DNA of 64,000 nt from Amygdalobacter nucleatus (GTDB taxonomy: Bacteria > Bacillota > Clostridia > Saccharofermentanales > Fastidiosipilaceae). Shown in pieces: positions 27,432 through 36,894 of the stretch. Both the position numbers and the translations under genes were made by a program. The stretch is from assembly GCF_029167365.1 (NCBI RefSeq), contig NZ_JARFNM010000001.1, positions 186,001 through 250,000 of the forward strand, written 5' to 3'. The notes beneath the pieces were generated by a model. It ran no database searches, was not told the DNA's origin, and worked only from the letters and a program-made list of their open reading frames with translations. The stretch's first letter is position 1, and each line of letters begins with the position of its first letter.

Positions 27432-28760
27432 ATGAAGAAAATTACTCAAAAATTAGGTCGAAAGAGAGCTGGCTTTTTAGTAGCGCTTTTGGCTACGGCT
27501 TTATTAATGTGGCCGACAGTTCCACTGAAAGCTACTGATTCTTTAACTGCTAAAGAACAAGAAATTCGCCAGAACAAGCAGCAAGCTTTGCAAAATTTGC
27601 AGCAAGCTAAGATTAGAGCAAACAGTCAGGCGAGAGATTTCGAGTCACTCAAAAAAGAAGTTGATGAGTTAAGAGAAAAAGGTAAAGCAAGCGAGGGTGA
27701 GGTGGCTTACCTGCAAGGCACTTTTGACAAAGCTTTGCAGGAGCTTGAACAAGCCCAGTCTGTTTATGAGCATGCTGTAGCTGAGATGGAGCGCCAACAA
27801 AAATTATATGAAGATCGCTTGGTTGTCATCTTTGAAACAAGGAATGACAATAGCTGGTTGAACATTTTGATTAGCTCTAAGAACTTGCAGGCTTTCCATA
27901 CCCGTTATGAGTTAAGCCGCATCATTGCGGACAATGATAAACAAGCTTTAGACAGCTTGGAGTCAAGCATGGATTATGCTAAATTGAGCAAAGACAATGC
28001 CAAAAAGACGCAAGAACAAGCTGACAAATTGCTTAAAAATGCTAAGAAGCAATTGGAAAATTTACGCAATGATATTAGTATGAGCGAACAAAATTTGCTT
28101 GAACAGCAGAACAAATTGTCACAAGCCCAAGCTAATATTAAGAGCTTGGAAGCAAGCTCGGCTAACTACGATGCGCAACTCAAACAAATTGGTGAAGAAC
28201 GTAAGAGACAAGCAGCTGAACAGGCTAAACGCATAGCTGAGATGAAGCAGGGAGTAGGTAAAGGCTTTGTTAAACAGGTAAGCAATAGCAATTTCAAAAA
28301 TGCGCCAACCCCACAAGCTCCAGTGAATAATGCACCAACAAGAGCCACAGGTGGCTGGGCTTTCCCTAATGCTTATAGCAGCACAATCACTTGTCCATTT
28401 GGTTACGGCGACAATGTCCTGAGCAATTCCTATTTCCATCGTGGCGTTGACTTTCAAGCAGCCTTTGGCTCAAACGTAGTTGCAGCCAGCAGCGGTACAG
28501 TTACTAAAGCATATAACCCATATGAAGGCCAGAATACATCACCAGGTTCTTATGGCAACTACATTGTTATTGACCACGGCGGCGGAATTGTAACACTATA
28601 CGGCCATTTGAAAAATGTTATGGTTTCAGAAGGCCAACAGGTGCAAGCGGGCCAGCTAATTGGTTGCGCAGGTTCAACTGGTAACTCAACTGGACCTCAC
28701 TTGCATTTTGAAGTGCAGGTCAACGGCAACTTGGAAAATCCAATGGGTTACCTTGGCTGA
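27432..28760 (+). CDS. PcsB/EnvC-like coiled-coil M23 peptidase, FtsEX partner
   Basis: The protein has 442 residues. A signal peptide (about 1-34) is followed by a long coiled coil (about 38-280) rich in Gln/Lys/Glu. A linker (APTPQAPVNNAPTRATGGW) leads to a LytM/M23 domain (about 320-442). The zinc-binding residues are visible in HRGVDFQAAFG, in VTLYGHLKNV and in GPHLHFEV. M23 peptidases cut peptidoglycan cross-bridges. The coiled coil plus LytM layout immediately after ftsEX matches activators such as EnvC or hydrolases such as the Firmicutes FtsEX-linked M23 proteins. All zinc ligands appear present, so it is probably catalytic. Confidence 0.93.
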   Translation: MKKITQKLGRKRAGFLVALLATALLMWPTVPLKATDSLTAKEQEIRQNKQQALQNLQQAKIRANSQARDFESLKKEVDELREKGKASEGEVAYLQGTFDKALQELEQAQSVYEHAVAEMERQQKLYEDRLVVIFETRNDNSWLNILISSKNLQAFHTRYELSRIIADNDKQALDSLESSMDYAKLSKDNAKKTQEQADKLLKNAKKQLENLRNDISMSEQNLLEQQNKLSQAQANIKSLEASSANYDAQLKQIGEERKRQAAEQAKRIAEMKQGVGKGFVKQVSNSNFKNAPTPQAPVNNAPTRATGGWAFPNAYSSTITCPFGYGDNVLSNSYFHRGVDFQAAFGSNVVAASSGTVTKAYNPYEGQNTSPGSYGNYIVIDHGGGIVTLYGHLKNVMVSEGQQVQAGQLIGCAGSTGNSTGPHLHFEVQVNGNLENPMGYLG

Positions 28761-28781
28761 TAGCTGTTTTAGGAGTTTGGA

Positions 28782-29726
28782 ATGGGCGAGAGCAAATACC
28801 AATTTAATGATATTCGCGATAAAGAAGACATCCATCGCTTGGGTGATCATGTTCTGTATGCTGAGGCGTGGCAAGGCGAAATAAGGCTACTTGCAGTCGA
28901 TTTGACTGAGAGTATGCGCAAATTGCAAAAAATCCATGACTTGTCGCCCAGCGCAACAGAAGCGTTAGGTGAGTTAAGCTTAACTAGCTTACTTTTAGCT
29001 AGCGACTTGAAAGACGAATCAGCGTGGTTAGGTATGAGCTTGCAGACAGCTGGAGACTTAGGTCGTTTGCAAGTTGAATGTCAGCAGAATTTGCATTTTC
29101 GTGCCAAAACATCTAGCCCACATGCTAAAGTACATATCAACGCAAATAAGCAACTTGATATTAGTGAGAATTTAGGTGGAAGTGGCCGCTTGCAAGTTAT
29201 GCGTAGCTTTTCGCCGAGCTTGGCACCATTCATTAGTCAGGTTGAATTACAGCCAAGTGGACTCACGCAGACCTTAGCCTATTACTTAGCTAAAAGTGAG
29301 CAACGCCGTAGTTGCTTGATCTTGCAAATTGGGATGAACAAAGACGGCATCAGCTTTGCAATTGGGCTTTTACTTGAAGCTTTGCCACTTGCAACAGATA
29401 AAAGCATCGAGCGCTTAGAACAACGCGTGAATAATATGCCTACACTTAGCTGGTTTGTAGAGAATAAGTTCGATACAGCTCAAATTCTTGATATGCTGAT
29501 GATTGATGAGAACATCAAATATCTCAAGCGCCAAGCTGTCAAATTAGCGTGTAGTTGTAGCGCCCGAAAAATGCAGGCAGCATTGTGCAGTTTGCAAGCA
29601 GCTGATTGGCAGAGCTTACTCAAAGAAAAAGAACTTACAATGTCCTGCGACTATTGCAAACGTAGCTACACTTTTAAACAAGCTGAGTTAGAAAAGCTCT
29701 ATCAATCTACACATAAGCAGATTTAG
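28782..29726 (+). CDS. hslO: Redox-regulated chaperone Hsp33
   Basis: The protein has 314 residues. The N-terminal folding domain is typical (LGELSLTSLLLASDLKDESAWLGM). The C-terminal redox switch has the zinc-binding cysteines CSCS (in LACSCSARKM) and CDYC (in TMSCDYCKRSY). Oxidation releases zinc and turns Hsp33 into a holdase under oxidative stress. The ATG at 28782 follows AGGAG, 21 bases after the M23 gene, so it shares the ftsEX transcript. A terminator-like hairpin follows. Confidence 0.97.
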   Translation: MGESKYQFNDIRDKEDIHRLGDHVLYAEAWQGEIRLLAVDLTESMRKLQKIHDLSPSATEALGELSLTSLLLASDLKDESAWLGMSLQTAGDLGRLQVECQQNLHFRAKTSSPHAKVHINANKQLDISENLGGSGRLQVMRSFSPSLAPFISQVELQPSGLTQTLAYYLAKSEQRRSCLILQIGMNKDGISFAIGLLLEALPLATDKSIERLEQRVNNMPTLSWFVENKFDTAQILDMLMIDENIKYLKRQAVKLACSCSARKMQAALCSLQAADWQSLLKEKELTMSCDYCKRSYTFKQAELEKLYQSTHKQI

Positions 29727-29775
29727 GCGACGCAACACACGAATTTACAAAAAGTTTACTAATTAATTGCCAAAG

Positions 29776-29823
29776 AAGCCCTCATTTACCGAGCAAAAGC
29801 TTGTTGTGAATGGGGGCTTTGCG
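29776..29823 (+). terminator. Hairpin ending the ftsEX-hslO transcript
   Basis: AAGCCCTCATT pairs with AATGGGGGCTT around a loop of about 20 bases. The T tract is short (TTTG). It overlaps the promoter of the ribosomal operon (29801-29829). Confidence 0.55.
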
Positions 29824-29829
29824 TATAAT
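29801..29829 (+). promoter_or_regulatory. Promoter of the S10 ribosomal operon
   Basis: TTGTTG at 29801-29806 and TATAAT at 29824-29829 are separated by 17 bases. Transcription would begin near 29836, giving a leader of about 300 bases before rpsJ. Confidence 0.75.
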
Positions 29830-29835
29830 GTTAGG

Positions 29836-30142
29836 GTATGTTTAATACATATACAGATGAAACTCAAGATGGCTGAGCGAAATACTGCAACGACTCAGGG
29901 AACTTGAGTGGATGGAGTTAAGCTTCGAGCTTAACGACGAACTTTGTTCGAGTAGGGTAGAGCATTAACACAGACTTCTTGCTACAAATTTTGTTTGTAG
30001 CTCAGTTTAGAACTGATTGCTTGGTAGCGTAGAGAAGCGACTGTAACTAAACCCAGGCACGATGATGACTTGGGTTTTGTTATGAGTTAGGTTTAAACAC
30101 CCGGAACGAGTGAAGCAACGAAAGCAGCAAAGGAGAAAAGTT
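29836..30142 (+). ncRNA. Structured leader RNA of the S10 operon (possible attenuator)
   Basis: The leader folds into several hairpins visible by eye. An outer stem ACTCAAG 29862-29868 / CTTGAGT 29903-29909 encloses CTGAG 29873-29877 / CTCAG 29894-29898. Then come GTTAAGC 29917-29923 / GCTTAAC 29929-29935, CGAAC / GTTCG (29938-29950) and GCTACAAA 29981-29988 / TTTGTAGC 29994-30001. A last hairpin, AAACCCA 30049-30055 / TGGGTTT 30071-30077, ends in a T-rich stretch like a terminator. Ribosomal operons are commonly feedback-controlled by L4 or another r-protein at such leaders. The match to a known leader class is not proven. Confidence 0.6.
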
Positions 30143-30454
30143 ATGGCAAAAAATCAGAAGATCAGAATTCGTTTGAAGGCTTTTGATCATGAAATTCTTG
30201 ATTTGTCAGCAAAAAGAATTGTTGAAACAGTGGAGCGCACAGGCGCTAGTGTTTCTGGCCCAGTACCACTGCCAACACGCAAAGAGGTTGTTACAATCTT
30301 GCGTTCCCCATTCAAGCACAAAGACTCACGTGAACAATTTGAGTCACGTACACATAAGCGCTTGATCGACATTTTTGCACCAAGTCAGAAAACTGTTGAG
30401 GCATTGATGAGCTTGGATATGCCCGCAGGCGTTAACATTGAAATCAAGCTCTAA
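30143..30454 (+). CDS. rpsJ: Ribosomal protein S10
   Basis: The protein has 103 residues from the ATG at 30143 behind AAAGGAGAAA; an upstream in-frame start at 30110 lacks support. Conserved stretches are [39 protein letters not shown] and THKRLIDI. S10 sits in the 30S head and also serves antitermination with NusB. It is the first gene of the S10-spc-alpha superoperon and follows the structured leader. Confidence 0.98.
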   Translation: MAKNQKIRIRLKAFDHEILDLSAKRIVETVERTGASVSGPVPLPTRKEVVTILRSPFKHKDSREQFESRTHKRLIDIFAPSQKTVEALMSLDMPAGVNIEIKL

Positions 30455-30510
30455 TCGAGCTTTGGTCAAGTTCGGAAAATCCGAACCAATAACCATGGAG
30501 GTATAAATTA

Positions 30511-31155
30511 ATGAAAGCTTATATGCTTGGTAGAAAAGCTGGTATGACACAGCTTTTCGGAGAAGATGGCAAAGCTGTTCCAGTAACTGTTATTGAGTGC
30601 GGCCCAATTAAGGTTGTACAAAAGAAGAGCGTCGAAGTTGACGGTTACACAGCTGTTAAGTTTGGTTTTGGCGAAGCTAACGCTAACCAAGTTAACAAGC
30701 CAGACAAGGGCCAGTTCGCAAAGATCGATGCTGAACCTATGAAGTTACTCGCAGAGTGCGTTGTAGATTCAACAGATGATTATGAAATTGGTCAGGAAAT
30801 CAAAGTTTCAGATAGTTTGAACTTAGGCATGCTCGTTGATGTCAGCGGCTTGTCAAAAGGTAAGGGCTTCGCTGGTAACATTAAGCGCCACGGCCAAAAA
30901 GGCGGTAAAGAAGCTCACGGTTCTAAGTATCATCGTCGTGTCGGTTCTTTGGGTGCATCAGCTTATCCAGCTCGTGTTCGTAAAGGTAAGAAGATGCCTG
31001 GCCATATGGGTGCTCGCAATGTAACAGTTCAGAATTTGGAAGTTGTCTTAGTTGACGGCGAACGTAATATCTTGGCTGTTAAAGGTGCTGTTCCAGGTCC
31101 ACGTGGCGGCTGGCTAGAGATTCGTGCTGCTGTTAAGGCTGGCAAGCAGGAATAG
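30511..31155 (+). CDS. rplC: Ribosomal protein L3
   Basis: The protein has 214 residues, normal length. It opens with LGRKAGMTQLFGEDGKAVPVTVIE and includes the conserved loop KGKGFAGNIKRHGQKGGKEA and YPARVRKGKKMPGHMGARN, which reach toward the peptidyl-transferase centre. L3 binds 23S rRNA early in 50S assembly. It is second in the operon, with ATGGAGGT just upstream of the ATG. Confidence 0.98.
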   Translation: MKAYMLGRKAGMTQLFGEDGKAVPVTVIECGPIKVVQKKSVEVDGYTAVKFGFGEANANQVNKPDKGQFAKIDAEPMKLLAECVVDSTDDYEIGQEIKVSDSLNLGMLVDVSGLSKGKGFAGNIKRHGQKGGKEAHGSKYHRRVGSLGASAYPARVRKGKKMPGHMGARNVTVQNLEVVLVDGERNILAVKGAVPGPRGGWLEIRAAVKAGKQE

Positions 31156-31168
31156 GAGGAACTGGGAA

Positions 31169-31795
31169 ATGGCTAAATTAGATGTATACAATAAATTAGG
31201 TGAAGTAGTTGGCCAGATCGAATTAAGTGATGCGATTTTTGCCATTCAACCGAATGAAAGTGTTGTACACCAAGTTGTAAAACAACAATTGGCAAACAAG
31301 CGCCAAGGCACTAGTTCCACATTGACACGTAGCGAAGTTAGAGGCGGCGGCCGTAAGCCATGGCGTCAAAAGGGTACAGGTCGTGCTCGTCAAGGTTCTA
31401 TCAGAGCTGCACAATGGGTCGGCGGCGGTATCATTTTTGGACCTAAGCCACGTAATTATTCTTTCGCAGTGCCTAAGAAGCAACGCCGTTTAGCTTTGAA
31501 GAGCGTGTTCTCAAGCAAATTGGCAGCTGACAGCATTAAGGTTGTGGAAGATTTGAACTTGGAAGAAATCAAGACAAAGGCATTTGTGACTGTTTTACAA
31601 GCTTTGAAACTTGATAACAAGAGTATGTTGATTGTTGAAGCTGGCGAAAACAAGAATTTGCAATTGTCCGCTCGCAACTTGCCACAAGTAGCAACTTGCC
31701 GTGTCAATACATTGAATGTTTATGACATTTTGAGCAAGGACGTCTTAGTTTTGACTAAGGAAGCTGCCTTGAAGATTCAGGAGGTATATGCGTAA
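31169..31795 (+). CDS. rplD: Ribosomal protein L4
   Basis: The protein is 208 residues from the ATG at 31169 behind TAGGAGGA; an in-frame start at 31124 inside rplC is rejected. The long loop is recognisable: RSEVRGGGRKPWRQKGTGRARQ, then GGIIFGPKPR. L4 lines the peptide exit tunnel. In several bacteria it also represses its own operon through the leader RNA, which would fit the leader upstream. It overlaps rplW by one base. Confidence 0.98.
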   Translation: MAKLDVYNKLGEVVGQIELSDAIFAIQPNESVVHQVVKQQLANKRQGTSSTLTRSEVRGGGRKPWRQKGTGRARQGSIRAAQWVGGGIIFGPKPRNYSFAVPKKQRRLALKSVFSSKLAADSIKVVEDLNLEEIKTKAFVTVLQALKLDNKSMLIVEAGENKNLQLSARNLPQVATCRVNTLNVYDILSKDVLVLTKEAALKIQEVYA

Positions 31796-32151
31796 TGAAA
31801 ACTGCTCATGATGTAATTTTGAAGCCGATTATTACGGAACATTCCAGCAGCGAAATGGCTGTTGGCCGTTATACCTTCCAAGTAGCAGTTGATGCTAACA
31901 AGGTTGAAATTAAAGATGCTGTCGAGAAACTTTTCAATGTCCGCGTTTTAGACGTTTGCACAATGAACAAGCCAGGTAAAGCAAAGCGCGTTGGCGTACA
32001 CCAAGGTGTATCTGCTCAATGGAAGAAAGCAATTGTTAAGATTGACTTAGAACCAAAGGCAGCAGCTTACTTGACAAAGGGCGGTCAAAGCGTCGCGGTT
32101 GACAAGAAGTACAAGACAACAATTGAAGAATTCGGTTTTAATCAACAGTAA
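31795..32151 (+). CDS. rplW: Ribosomal protein L23
   Basis: The protein has 118 residues, somewhat longer than the ~95-100 typical. It shows LKPIITEHSSSEMAVGRYTFQVAVDANKVEIKDAVEKLF, the usual L23 core. L23 sits at the tunnel exit and docks trigger factor and SRP. The start overlaps the rplD stop (TAATG), implying translational coupling. A short charged C-terminal tail (KYKTTIEEFGFNQQ) accounts for the extra length. Confidence 0.96.
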   Translation: MKTAHDVILKPIITEHSSSEMAVGRYTFQVAVDANKVEIKDAVEKLFNVRVLDVCTMNKPGKAKRVGVHQGVSAQWKKAIVKIDLEPKAAAYLTKGGQSVAVDKKYKTTIEEFGFNQQ

Positions 32152-32176
32152 CCGTTAAGAACAGGAGTGTATTAAT

Positions 32177-33010
32177 ATGTCAGTAAAAAGTTTTAGACCT
32201 ACTTCTCCAGCTGTTCGTAATATGACGGTGGCTGATTTCTCAGGTCTGACTAAGAAAGCACCAGAGAAAGCTCTCTTGATTAGCAAGGGCAGCCAAGCTG
32301 GTCGCAATTCGTATGGTCGTATCACTGTCCGTCATCATGGCGGCGGTAACAAACAAAAAATCCGTCTCATCGATTGGAAACGCAATAAGGATACAATCCC
32401 AGCTAAGGTTGCTGCTTTGGAATATGATCCACGTAGAACAGCTCACATTGCGCTTTTGTATTACGCAGATGGTGCTAAGGCTTATATCTTGGCTCCAGAA
32501 GGATTGCATGTTGGCGATACAGTTGTTAGTGGCGTTGAGGCTGATATCAAAGCCGGTAACTGTTTACCACTTGAGAACATCCCAGTTGGTTCAATGATTC
32601 ACAATATTGAGATGAAACCAGGTAAAGGCGCTCAGCTCGTTCGTACGGCTGGTGCTGCTGCTCAACTCTTAGCTAAAGAAGAAAACGGCTTTGCAGTTTT
32701 GCGTTTACCTTCTGGTGAAATGCGTAAGATTTTATTGAGCTGCCGTGCAACAATTGGTGTTGTAAGCAACGCAGAACATGAGAATGTTAAAATCGGTAAA
32801 GCTGGTAAGACGCGCCACATGGGTCGTCGCCCATATGTACGTGGTGTTGTTATGAACCCTAACGATCACCCACATGGTGGTGGTGAAGGTAAGTCTCCAA
32901 TTGGTTTGCCATCCCCTGTTACACCTTGGGGTAAGCCAACATTGGGTTATAAGACACGTAAGCACAACAAGAAATCAGATCGCTTGATCGTAAAGCGTTG
33001 TAAAGACTAA
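32177..33010 (+). CDS. rplB: Ribosomal protein L2
   Basis: The protein has 277 residues, the canonical length. Core motifs are [21 protein letters not shown] and the C-terminal [21 protein letters not shown], which contains the conserved histidine near the peptidyl-transferase centre. L2 is needed for subunit association and peptidyl transfer. It lies 25 bases after rplW behind AGGAGTG. Confidence 0.99.
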   Translation: MSVKSFRPTSPAVRNMTVADFSGLTKKAPEKALLISKGSQAGRNSYGRITVRHHGGGNKQKIRLIDWKRNKDTIPAKVAALEYDPRRTAHIALLYYADGAKAYILAPEGLHVGDTVVSGVEADIKAGNCLPLENIPVGSMIHNIEMKPGKGAQLVRTAGAAAQLLAKEENGFAVLRLPSGEMRKILLSCRATIGVVSNAEHENVKIGKAGKTRHMGRRPYVRGVVMNPNDHPHGGGEGKSPIGLPSPVTPWGKPTLGYKTRKHNKKSDRLIVKRCKD

Positions 33011-33024
33011 GGGAGGCAATAGTA

Positions 33025-33306
33025 ATGAGTCGTTCGACAAAAAAAGGTTATTTCGTTGCTGAATCTTTGATGAAGAAAATTGTGGCAATGAATGCAGCCA
33101 ATGACAAAAAAGTAATCAAGACTTGGTCACGTACTTCGACTATCTTCCCAGAAATGGTCGGTCATACAATCGCTGTCCATGATGGTCGCAAGCATGTTCC
33201 AGTTTATATCACTGAAGAGATGGTTGGACATAAGTTAGGTGAATTTGCACCTACACGTACATATCGTGGCCATGCTGGTTCTGGATCTGAAAAGACAGCA
33301 CGTTAA
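33025..33306 (+). CDS. rpsS: Ribosomal protein S19
   Basis: The protein has 93 residues, normal length. It opens [11 protein letters not shown] and has the signature [32 protein letters not shown] and [13 protein letters not shown]19 is in the 30S head and contacts S13 and tRNA. It lies 14 bases after rplB. Confidence 0.98.
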   Translation: MSRSTKKGYFVAESLMKKIVAMNAANDKKVIKTWSRTSTIFPEMVGHTIAVHDGRKHVPVYITEEMVGHKLGEFAPTRTYRGHAGSGSEKTAR

Positions 33307-33323
33307 GAGGAAGGAGAAAAATT

Positions 33324-33800
33324 GTGGAAAAGAAAGTTATGAGCAAGGAGTACATGCTCAACAATCGTGAACAAATTTTGAGTACAAGTTTTGCTCCTCA
33401 TACACGTTCCAGGAAACCCCAATTGCTGACCAAGAAAGAGCGCAAGGTCTTAGGCGTAGGCAAGGATCAGGGTATCGCAACAGCTAAGAGCGTCCGTATT
33501 TCTCCTAGCAAGGTCAACATTGTTTTGAAGTTGATCCGCAGAAAGTCCTTGAAAGAAGCATTGGCTATTTTGAAGTACACTCCAAAGGCAGCTTCTGAAG
33601 TCTTGCTCAAATTGTTAGAATCAGCTGCAGCAAACGCTGTCAATAACAATTCGTTGGATCGCGAAAAGCTCTATATTTATGAAGCTTATGCTAACCCAGG
33701 TGCTTTGATGAAGCGCTTCCAACCACGTTCTCGCGGTAGCGCTTTCAGTATTATGAAGCGTTCTAGCCACATCACAGTTGTACTGAAAGAGAAAGCATAA
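33324..33800 (+). CDS. rplV: Ribosomal protein L22 with N-terminal extension
   Basis: The protein has 158 residues against about 110-115 in most bacteria. The L22 core begins near residue 50 ([20 protein letters not shown]) and includes [12 protein letters not shown] and the tunnel-lining hairpin [21 protein letters not shown]. The first ~45 residues (GTG start at 33324 behind AAGGAGAAA, then a basic segment [19 protein letters not shown]) are extra. No better internal start with a ribosome binding site is apparent, so the extension seems real. It may reach over the 50S surface (inference). Confidence 0.95.
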   Translation: MEKKVMSKEYMLNNREQILSTSFAPHTRSRKPQLLTKKERKVLGVGKDQGIATAKSVRISPSKVNIVLKLIRRKSLKEALAILKYTPKAASEVLLKLLESAAANAVNNNSLDREKLYIYEAYANPGALMKRFQPRSRGSAFSIMKRSSHITVVLKEKA

Positions 33801-33810
33801 GGAGGAAGCT

Positions 33811-34485
33811 ATGGGTCAGAAAGTTAATCCACATGGTATACGTGTTGGTGTAATCAAAGACTGGAGTACTAGATGGTATGCTGACAAAAAAGATTTCAGC
33901 AAGTACTTAGTCGAAGATAAAAAATTAAGAAGCTTTGTGAAGAAATATGCTTTCGCTAGTGGTGTTTCTCACATTGATATTGAGCGTAAAGGTAGCGACA
34001 AGACTATCATCACAATTTACACAGCTAAGCCAGGTATGGTCATTGGCCGTCAAGGCGCTGGCATTGAGCAATTGAAGAAAGACTTACAGAAGGAATTCAA
34101 GAAGAACTTCTTCGTCAACGTCAATGAAGTTAAGTCACCTGATACAGATGCTCAATTAGTAGCTGAGAATATTGCTAACCAACTTGAGAGACGTATTTCA
34201 TTCCGTCGTGCTATGAAGCAATGTATTTCCCGTGCTTTGAAGAATGGTGCTAAGGGTATCAAGACAAAGGTTAGCGGTCGTTTGGGCGGTGCTGATATTG
34301 CTCGTTCCGAACATTATCATGAAGGTTCCATTCCTCTGCAGACATTGCGTGCTGATATTGACTATGGCTTTGCAGAAGCTTTGACAACATATGGTCAAAT
34401 CGGTGTTAAGGTTTGGATCTACAAGGGTGAAGTTTTTGCTCGCAAAAATAACCAAACAAATGCTACAGAAGGAGGCAAAGCCTAA
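33811..34485 (+). CDS. rpsC: Ribosomal protein S3
   Basis: The protein has 224 residues. It opens [26 protein letters not shown], and the KH domain carries [20 protein letters not shown], followed by the C-terminal [23 protein letters not shown]3 lines the mRNA entry channel with S4 and S5. It lies 10 bases after rplV and overlaps rplP by one base (TAATG). Confidence 0.98.
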   Translation: MGQKVNPHGIRVGVIKDWSTRWYADKKDFSKYLVEDKKLRSFVKKYAFASGVSHIDIERKGSDKTIITIYTAKPGMVIGRQGAGIEQLKKDLQKEFKKNFFVNVNEVKSPDTDAQLVAENIANQLERRISFRRAMKQCISRALKNGAKGIKTKVSGRLGGADIARSEHYHEGSIPLQTLRADIDYGFAEALTTYGQIGVKVWIYKGEVFARKNNQTNATEGGKA

Positions 34486-34910
34486 TGTTAATGCCAAAAA
34501 GAGTCAAATATAGACGCGTTCATCGCGGCCGTATGACAGGTAAAGCCTCACGCGGTAACACATTGGCTTACGGTGATTTCGGTATTCAGGCTACAGAGCC
34601 TTGCTGGATGAAAGGCAATCAAATCGAAGCTGCCCGTATTGCTATCAATCGTTACTTGAAGCGTGGTGGTAAGGTTTGGATCAAAGTTTTCCCTGATAAG
34701 CCAGTTACAAAGAAACCTGCTGAAGTCCGTATGGGTTCCGGTAAAGGTGCTCCTGAGTTCTGGGTAGCAGTTGTTAAACCAGGTCGTGTATTGTTCGAAG
34801 TGGCTGGTGCTCCTGAAGATCAAGCTCGTGAAGCTTTGCGCTTAGCCCAACATAAATTGCCTTGCAAGACGAAGATCATCGTTCGCAGCAAAGAGGAGGT
34901 TCAAGCGTAA
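34485..34910 (+). CDS. rplP: Ribosomal protein L16
   Basis: The protein has 141 residues and opens [19 protein letters not shown], the canonical start. [19 protein letters not shown] and [23 protein letters not shown] are typical. L16 helps position tRNA in the A site. It starts on the rpsC stop codon and its own stop overlaps rpmC, so the three genes are translationally coupled. Confidence 0.98.
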   Translation: MLMPKRVKYRRVHRGRMTGKASRGNTLAYGDFGIQATEPCWMKGNQIEAARIAINRYLKRGGKVWIKVFPDKPVTKKPAEVRMGSGKGAPEFWVAVVKPGRVLFEVAGAPEDQAREALRLAQHKLPCKTKIIVRSKEEVQA

Positions 34911-35110
34911 TGAAAATGAATACTCTTATTGAAAAGACAGATGTTGAGCTCAAAGAAGAATTAGTTGCCTTAAAGGAAGAGTTGTTCAAATTACGCTTCC
35001 AAGCTGCAACACATCAGCTCACCAATACTGCAAGATTACGCGAAGTAAAGCGTGATATTGCTCGGGTTAAGACTGTAATTCGTCAACGCGAATTGAAAGA
35101 ACAAGCATAA
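34910..35110 (+). CDS. rpmC: Ribosomal protein L29
   Basis: The protein is 66 residues from the ATG at 34910 overlapping the rplP stop, with GAGGAGG upstream inside rplP. The helix-hairpin shows [25 protein letters not shown] and [21 protein letters not shown]29 lies at the tunnel exit next to L23. A start in rplP is rejected because of the coupled TAATG junction. Confidence 0.97.
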   Translation: MKMNTLIEKTDVELKEELVALKEELFKLRFQAATHQLTNTARLREVKRDIARVKTVIRQRELKEQA

Positions 35111-35123
35111 GGAGGACTAAAGT

Positions 35124-35390
35124 ATGGAAAACACTATCGAGAGAAACTTACGTAAAGTCCGCACTGGCCTAGTTGTTTCAAACAAGATGGATAAAACTAT
35201 CGTGGTTGAGGTTGCCGACTTGGTCAAGCATCCACTTTACAAAAAGTACATTCGTAAAACTATTCGCCTCAAGGCACATGATGCCGAGAACAGCTGTAAC
35301 GAGGGCGACAGAGTCCAAGTTATGGAAACACGTCCTTTAAGTAAGGATAAGCGTTGGCGTTTAGTCAAAATCGTAGAAAGAGCTAAATAA
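35124..35390 (+). CDS. rpsQ: Ribosomal protein S17
   Basis: The protein has 88 residues, an OB-fold protein with the typical [36 protein letters not shown] and [22 protein letters not shown]. It binds 16S rRNA early in 30S assembly. It lies 13 bases after rpmC behind AAGGAGG. Confidence 0.98.
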   Translation: MENTIERNLRKVRTGLVVSNKMDKTIVVEVADLVKHPLYKKYIRKTIRLKAHDAENSCNEGDRVQVMETRPLSKDKRWRLVKIVERAK

Positions 35391-35407
35391 GCTATCGGAG
35401 GTAAGAA

Positions 35408-35776
35408 ATGATTCAAGTCCAATCTTTGCTTCGTGCAGCTGATAACACTGGCGCCAGAGAATTAATGTGCATCAAGGTCTTAGGCGGTTCTTGGCGTAAA
35501 TTTGCCAACATCGGCGATGTAATCGTTTGCTCCGTACGCGAGGCTGCTCCAGGTGGTACAGTAACTAAAGGCCAAGTTGTTAAGGCCGTAATTGTTCGTA
35601 CTAAACGCGGTGTCAGACGTGCTGATGGTTCTTATATCAAATTTGACGAGAACGCAGCTGTTATTATCAAGGATGACAAAAACCCAGTCGGTACACGTAT
35701 CTTTGGACCGATTGCCCGTGAATTGAGAGATCACAATTTCATGCGTATTCTTTCATTAGCACCGGAAGTACTTTAG
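35408..35776 (+). CDS. rplN: Ribosomal protein L14
   Basis: The protein has 122 residues, the invariant length of the family. It opens [27 protein letters not shown] and includes [23 protein letters not shown] and [14 protein letters not shown]14 is at the subunit interface and is the docking site of the silencing factor RsfS. It starts the spc part of the cluster. Confidence 0.99.
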   Translation: MIQVQSLLRAADNTGARELMCIKVLGGSWRKFANIGDVIVCSVREAAPGGTVTKGQVVKAVIVRTKRGVRRADGSYIKFDENAAVIIKDDKNPVGTRIFGPIARELRDHNFMRILSLAPEVL

Positions 35777-35784
35777 GAGGAAAC

Positions 35785-36123
35785 ATGGCACATATTCGAA
35801 TTAAAACAGGTGATACAGTTTACGTCCTAACAGGTAAGGATCGTGCGATGACCGGCAAAGTTCTGCGTGTTATTCCTGATAAGGAACAAGTTGTCGTCGA
35901 AGGCGTAAACATGGTCACGAAGCATCGTAAACCAGGCAACAACTATCAACAAGGTGAAATTGTGCATATGGAAGGACCTATCCATATCTCAAATGTCATG
36001 TTAGTTGATGAAAAAACAAAACAACCGACCAAAGTTTCAGTTAAGACACTTGAGAATGGTGATCGCGTACGTATCAGCAAACGTTCAGGTGAAGTAATTG
36101 ACACTTTGAGCAATAAGCGCTAA
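35785..36123 (+). CDS. rplX: Ribosomal protein L24
   Basis: The protein has 112 residues with an N-terminal KOW motif ([37 protein letters not shown] split over residues 5-42) and [31 protein letters not shown]24 starts 50S assembly and lies near the tunnel exit. It is 8 bases after rplN behind AGGAGG. Confidence 0.98.
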   Translation: MAHIRIKTGDTVYVLTGKDRAMTGKVLRVIPDKEQVVVEGVNMVTKHRKPGNNYQQGEIVHMEGPIHISNVMLVDEKTKQPTKVSVKTLENGDRVRISKRSGEVIDTLSNKR

Positions 36124-36137
36124 TGAAGGGGGTTCCA

Positions 36138-36686
36138 ATGGCTAGTAGATTAAAAGAACTATATCTTAAAGAAATTGCTCCAGCTATGCAGGAGAAATTT
36201 CAGTACAGCTCCGTTATGCAGATCCCTAAGTTAGAGAAGATCGTAATTAACGTCGGAGTAAACGAACGTGAAAACAGCAAGGGCTGTGAGAGTGCAGCTA
36301 ATGATTTGGCAACCATTACAGGCCAAAAAGCTATTATTACTAAGGCTAAGAAGTCAATCGCAAACTTCCATTTGCGTGAAGGCATGAATGTCGGTGCTAA
36401 AGTTACATTGCGTGGCGATAGAATGTACGAGTTCCTCGATCGTTTTATCAACTTGGCTATTCCACGTGTACGTGACTTCCGTGGCATGAATCCTAATTCC
36501 TTTGATGGTCGCGGTAACTATGCTGTCGGTATGAAAGAACAATTGATCTTCCCGGAAATTGATTACGATAAGATCGACAAGATCCGTGGTATGGATATCA
36601 TTTTTGTTACAACCGCAAATACTGATGAAGAAGCTCGTGAAATGTTGCGTCTCTTCGGTATGCCTTTCATTCGTCAGGAGGCTTAA
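36138..36686 (+). CDS. rplE: Ribosomal protein L5
   Basis: The protein is 182 residues from the ATG at 36138, which has AAGGGGG at a good distance. An ATG at 36123 overlaps that site and is less likely. It carries [31 protein letters not shown] and [19 protein letters not shown]5 binds 5S rRNA and contacts the P-site tRNA and S13. Confidence 0.98.
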   Translation: MASRLKELYLKEIAPAMQEKFQYSSVMQIPKLEKIVINVGVNERENSKGCESAANDLATITGQKAIITKAKKSIANFHLREGMNVGAKVTLRGDRMYEFLDRFINLAIPRVRDFRGMNPNSFDGRGNYAVGMKEQLIFPEIDYDKIDKIRGMDIIFVTTANTDEEAREMLRLFGMPFIRQEA

Positions 36687-36690
36687 TTAA

Positions 36691-36876
36691 ATGGCAAAGA
36701 AATCACAAATCATCAAATCGCAGAGAGAAGCTAAGTTCTCAACACGTAACCACAATCGCTGCTTACTCTGCGGCCGTCCACACGCTTTCATTCGTAAATA
36801 CGGCATTTGTCGTTTGTGCTTCCGGGTTTTAGCTTATAAAGGCGAAATTCCGGGTGTTAACAAAGCAAGTTGGTAA
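36691..36876 (+). CDS. rpsZ: Ribosomal protein S14, zinc-binding short form
   Basis: The protein has 61 residues, the zinc (C+) type. The cysteines CLLCGRP and CRLCFR form the CxxC...CxxC site. The C-terminal [10 protein letters not shown] is the conserved ending. Many bacteria keep a second, zinc-free S14 for zinc starvation; none is visible here. It lies four bases after rplE. Confidence 0.98.
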   Translation: MAKKSQIIKSQREAKFSTRNHNRCLLCGRPHAFIRKYGICRLCFRVLAYKGEIPGVNKASW

Positions 36877-36894
36877 GAGAAAGGAAGAATAACA

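Noticed and set aside
29881-30080. Possible T-box or other known riboswitch before rpsJ
   Set aside because: No T-box antiterminator (GGTGG-ACC) or other riboswitch core could be found, so only a structured leader is claimed.
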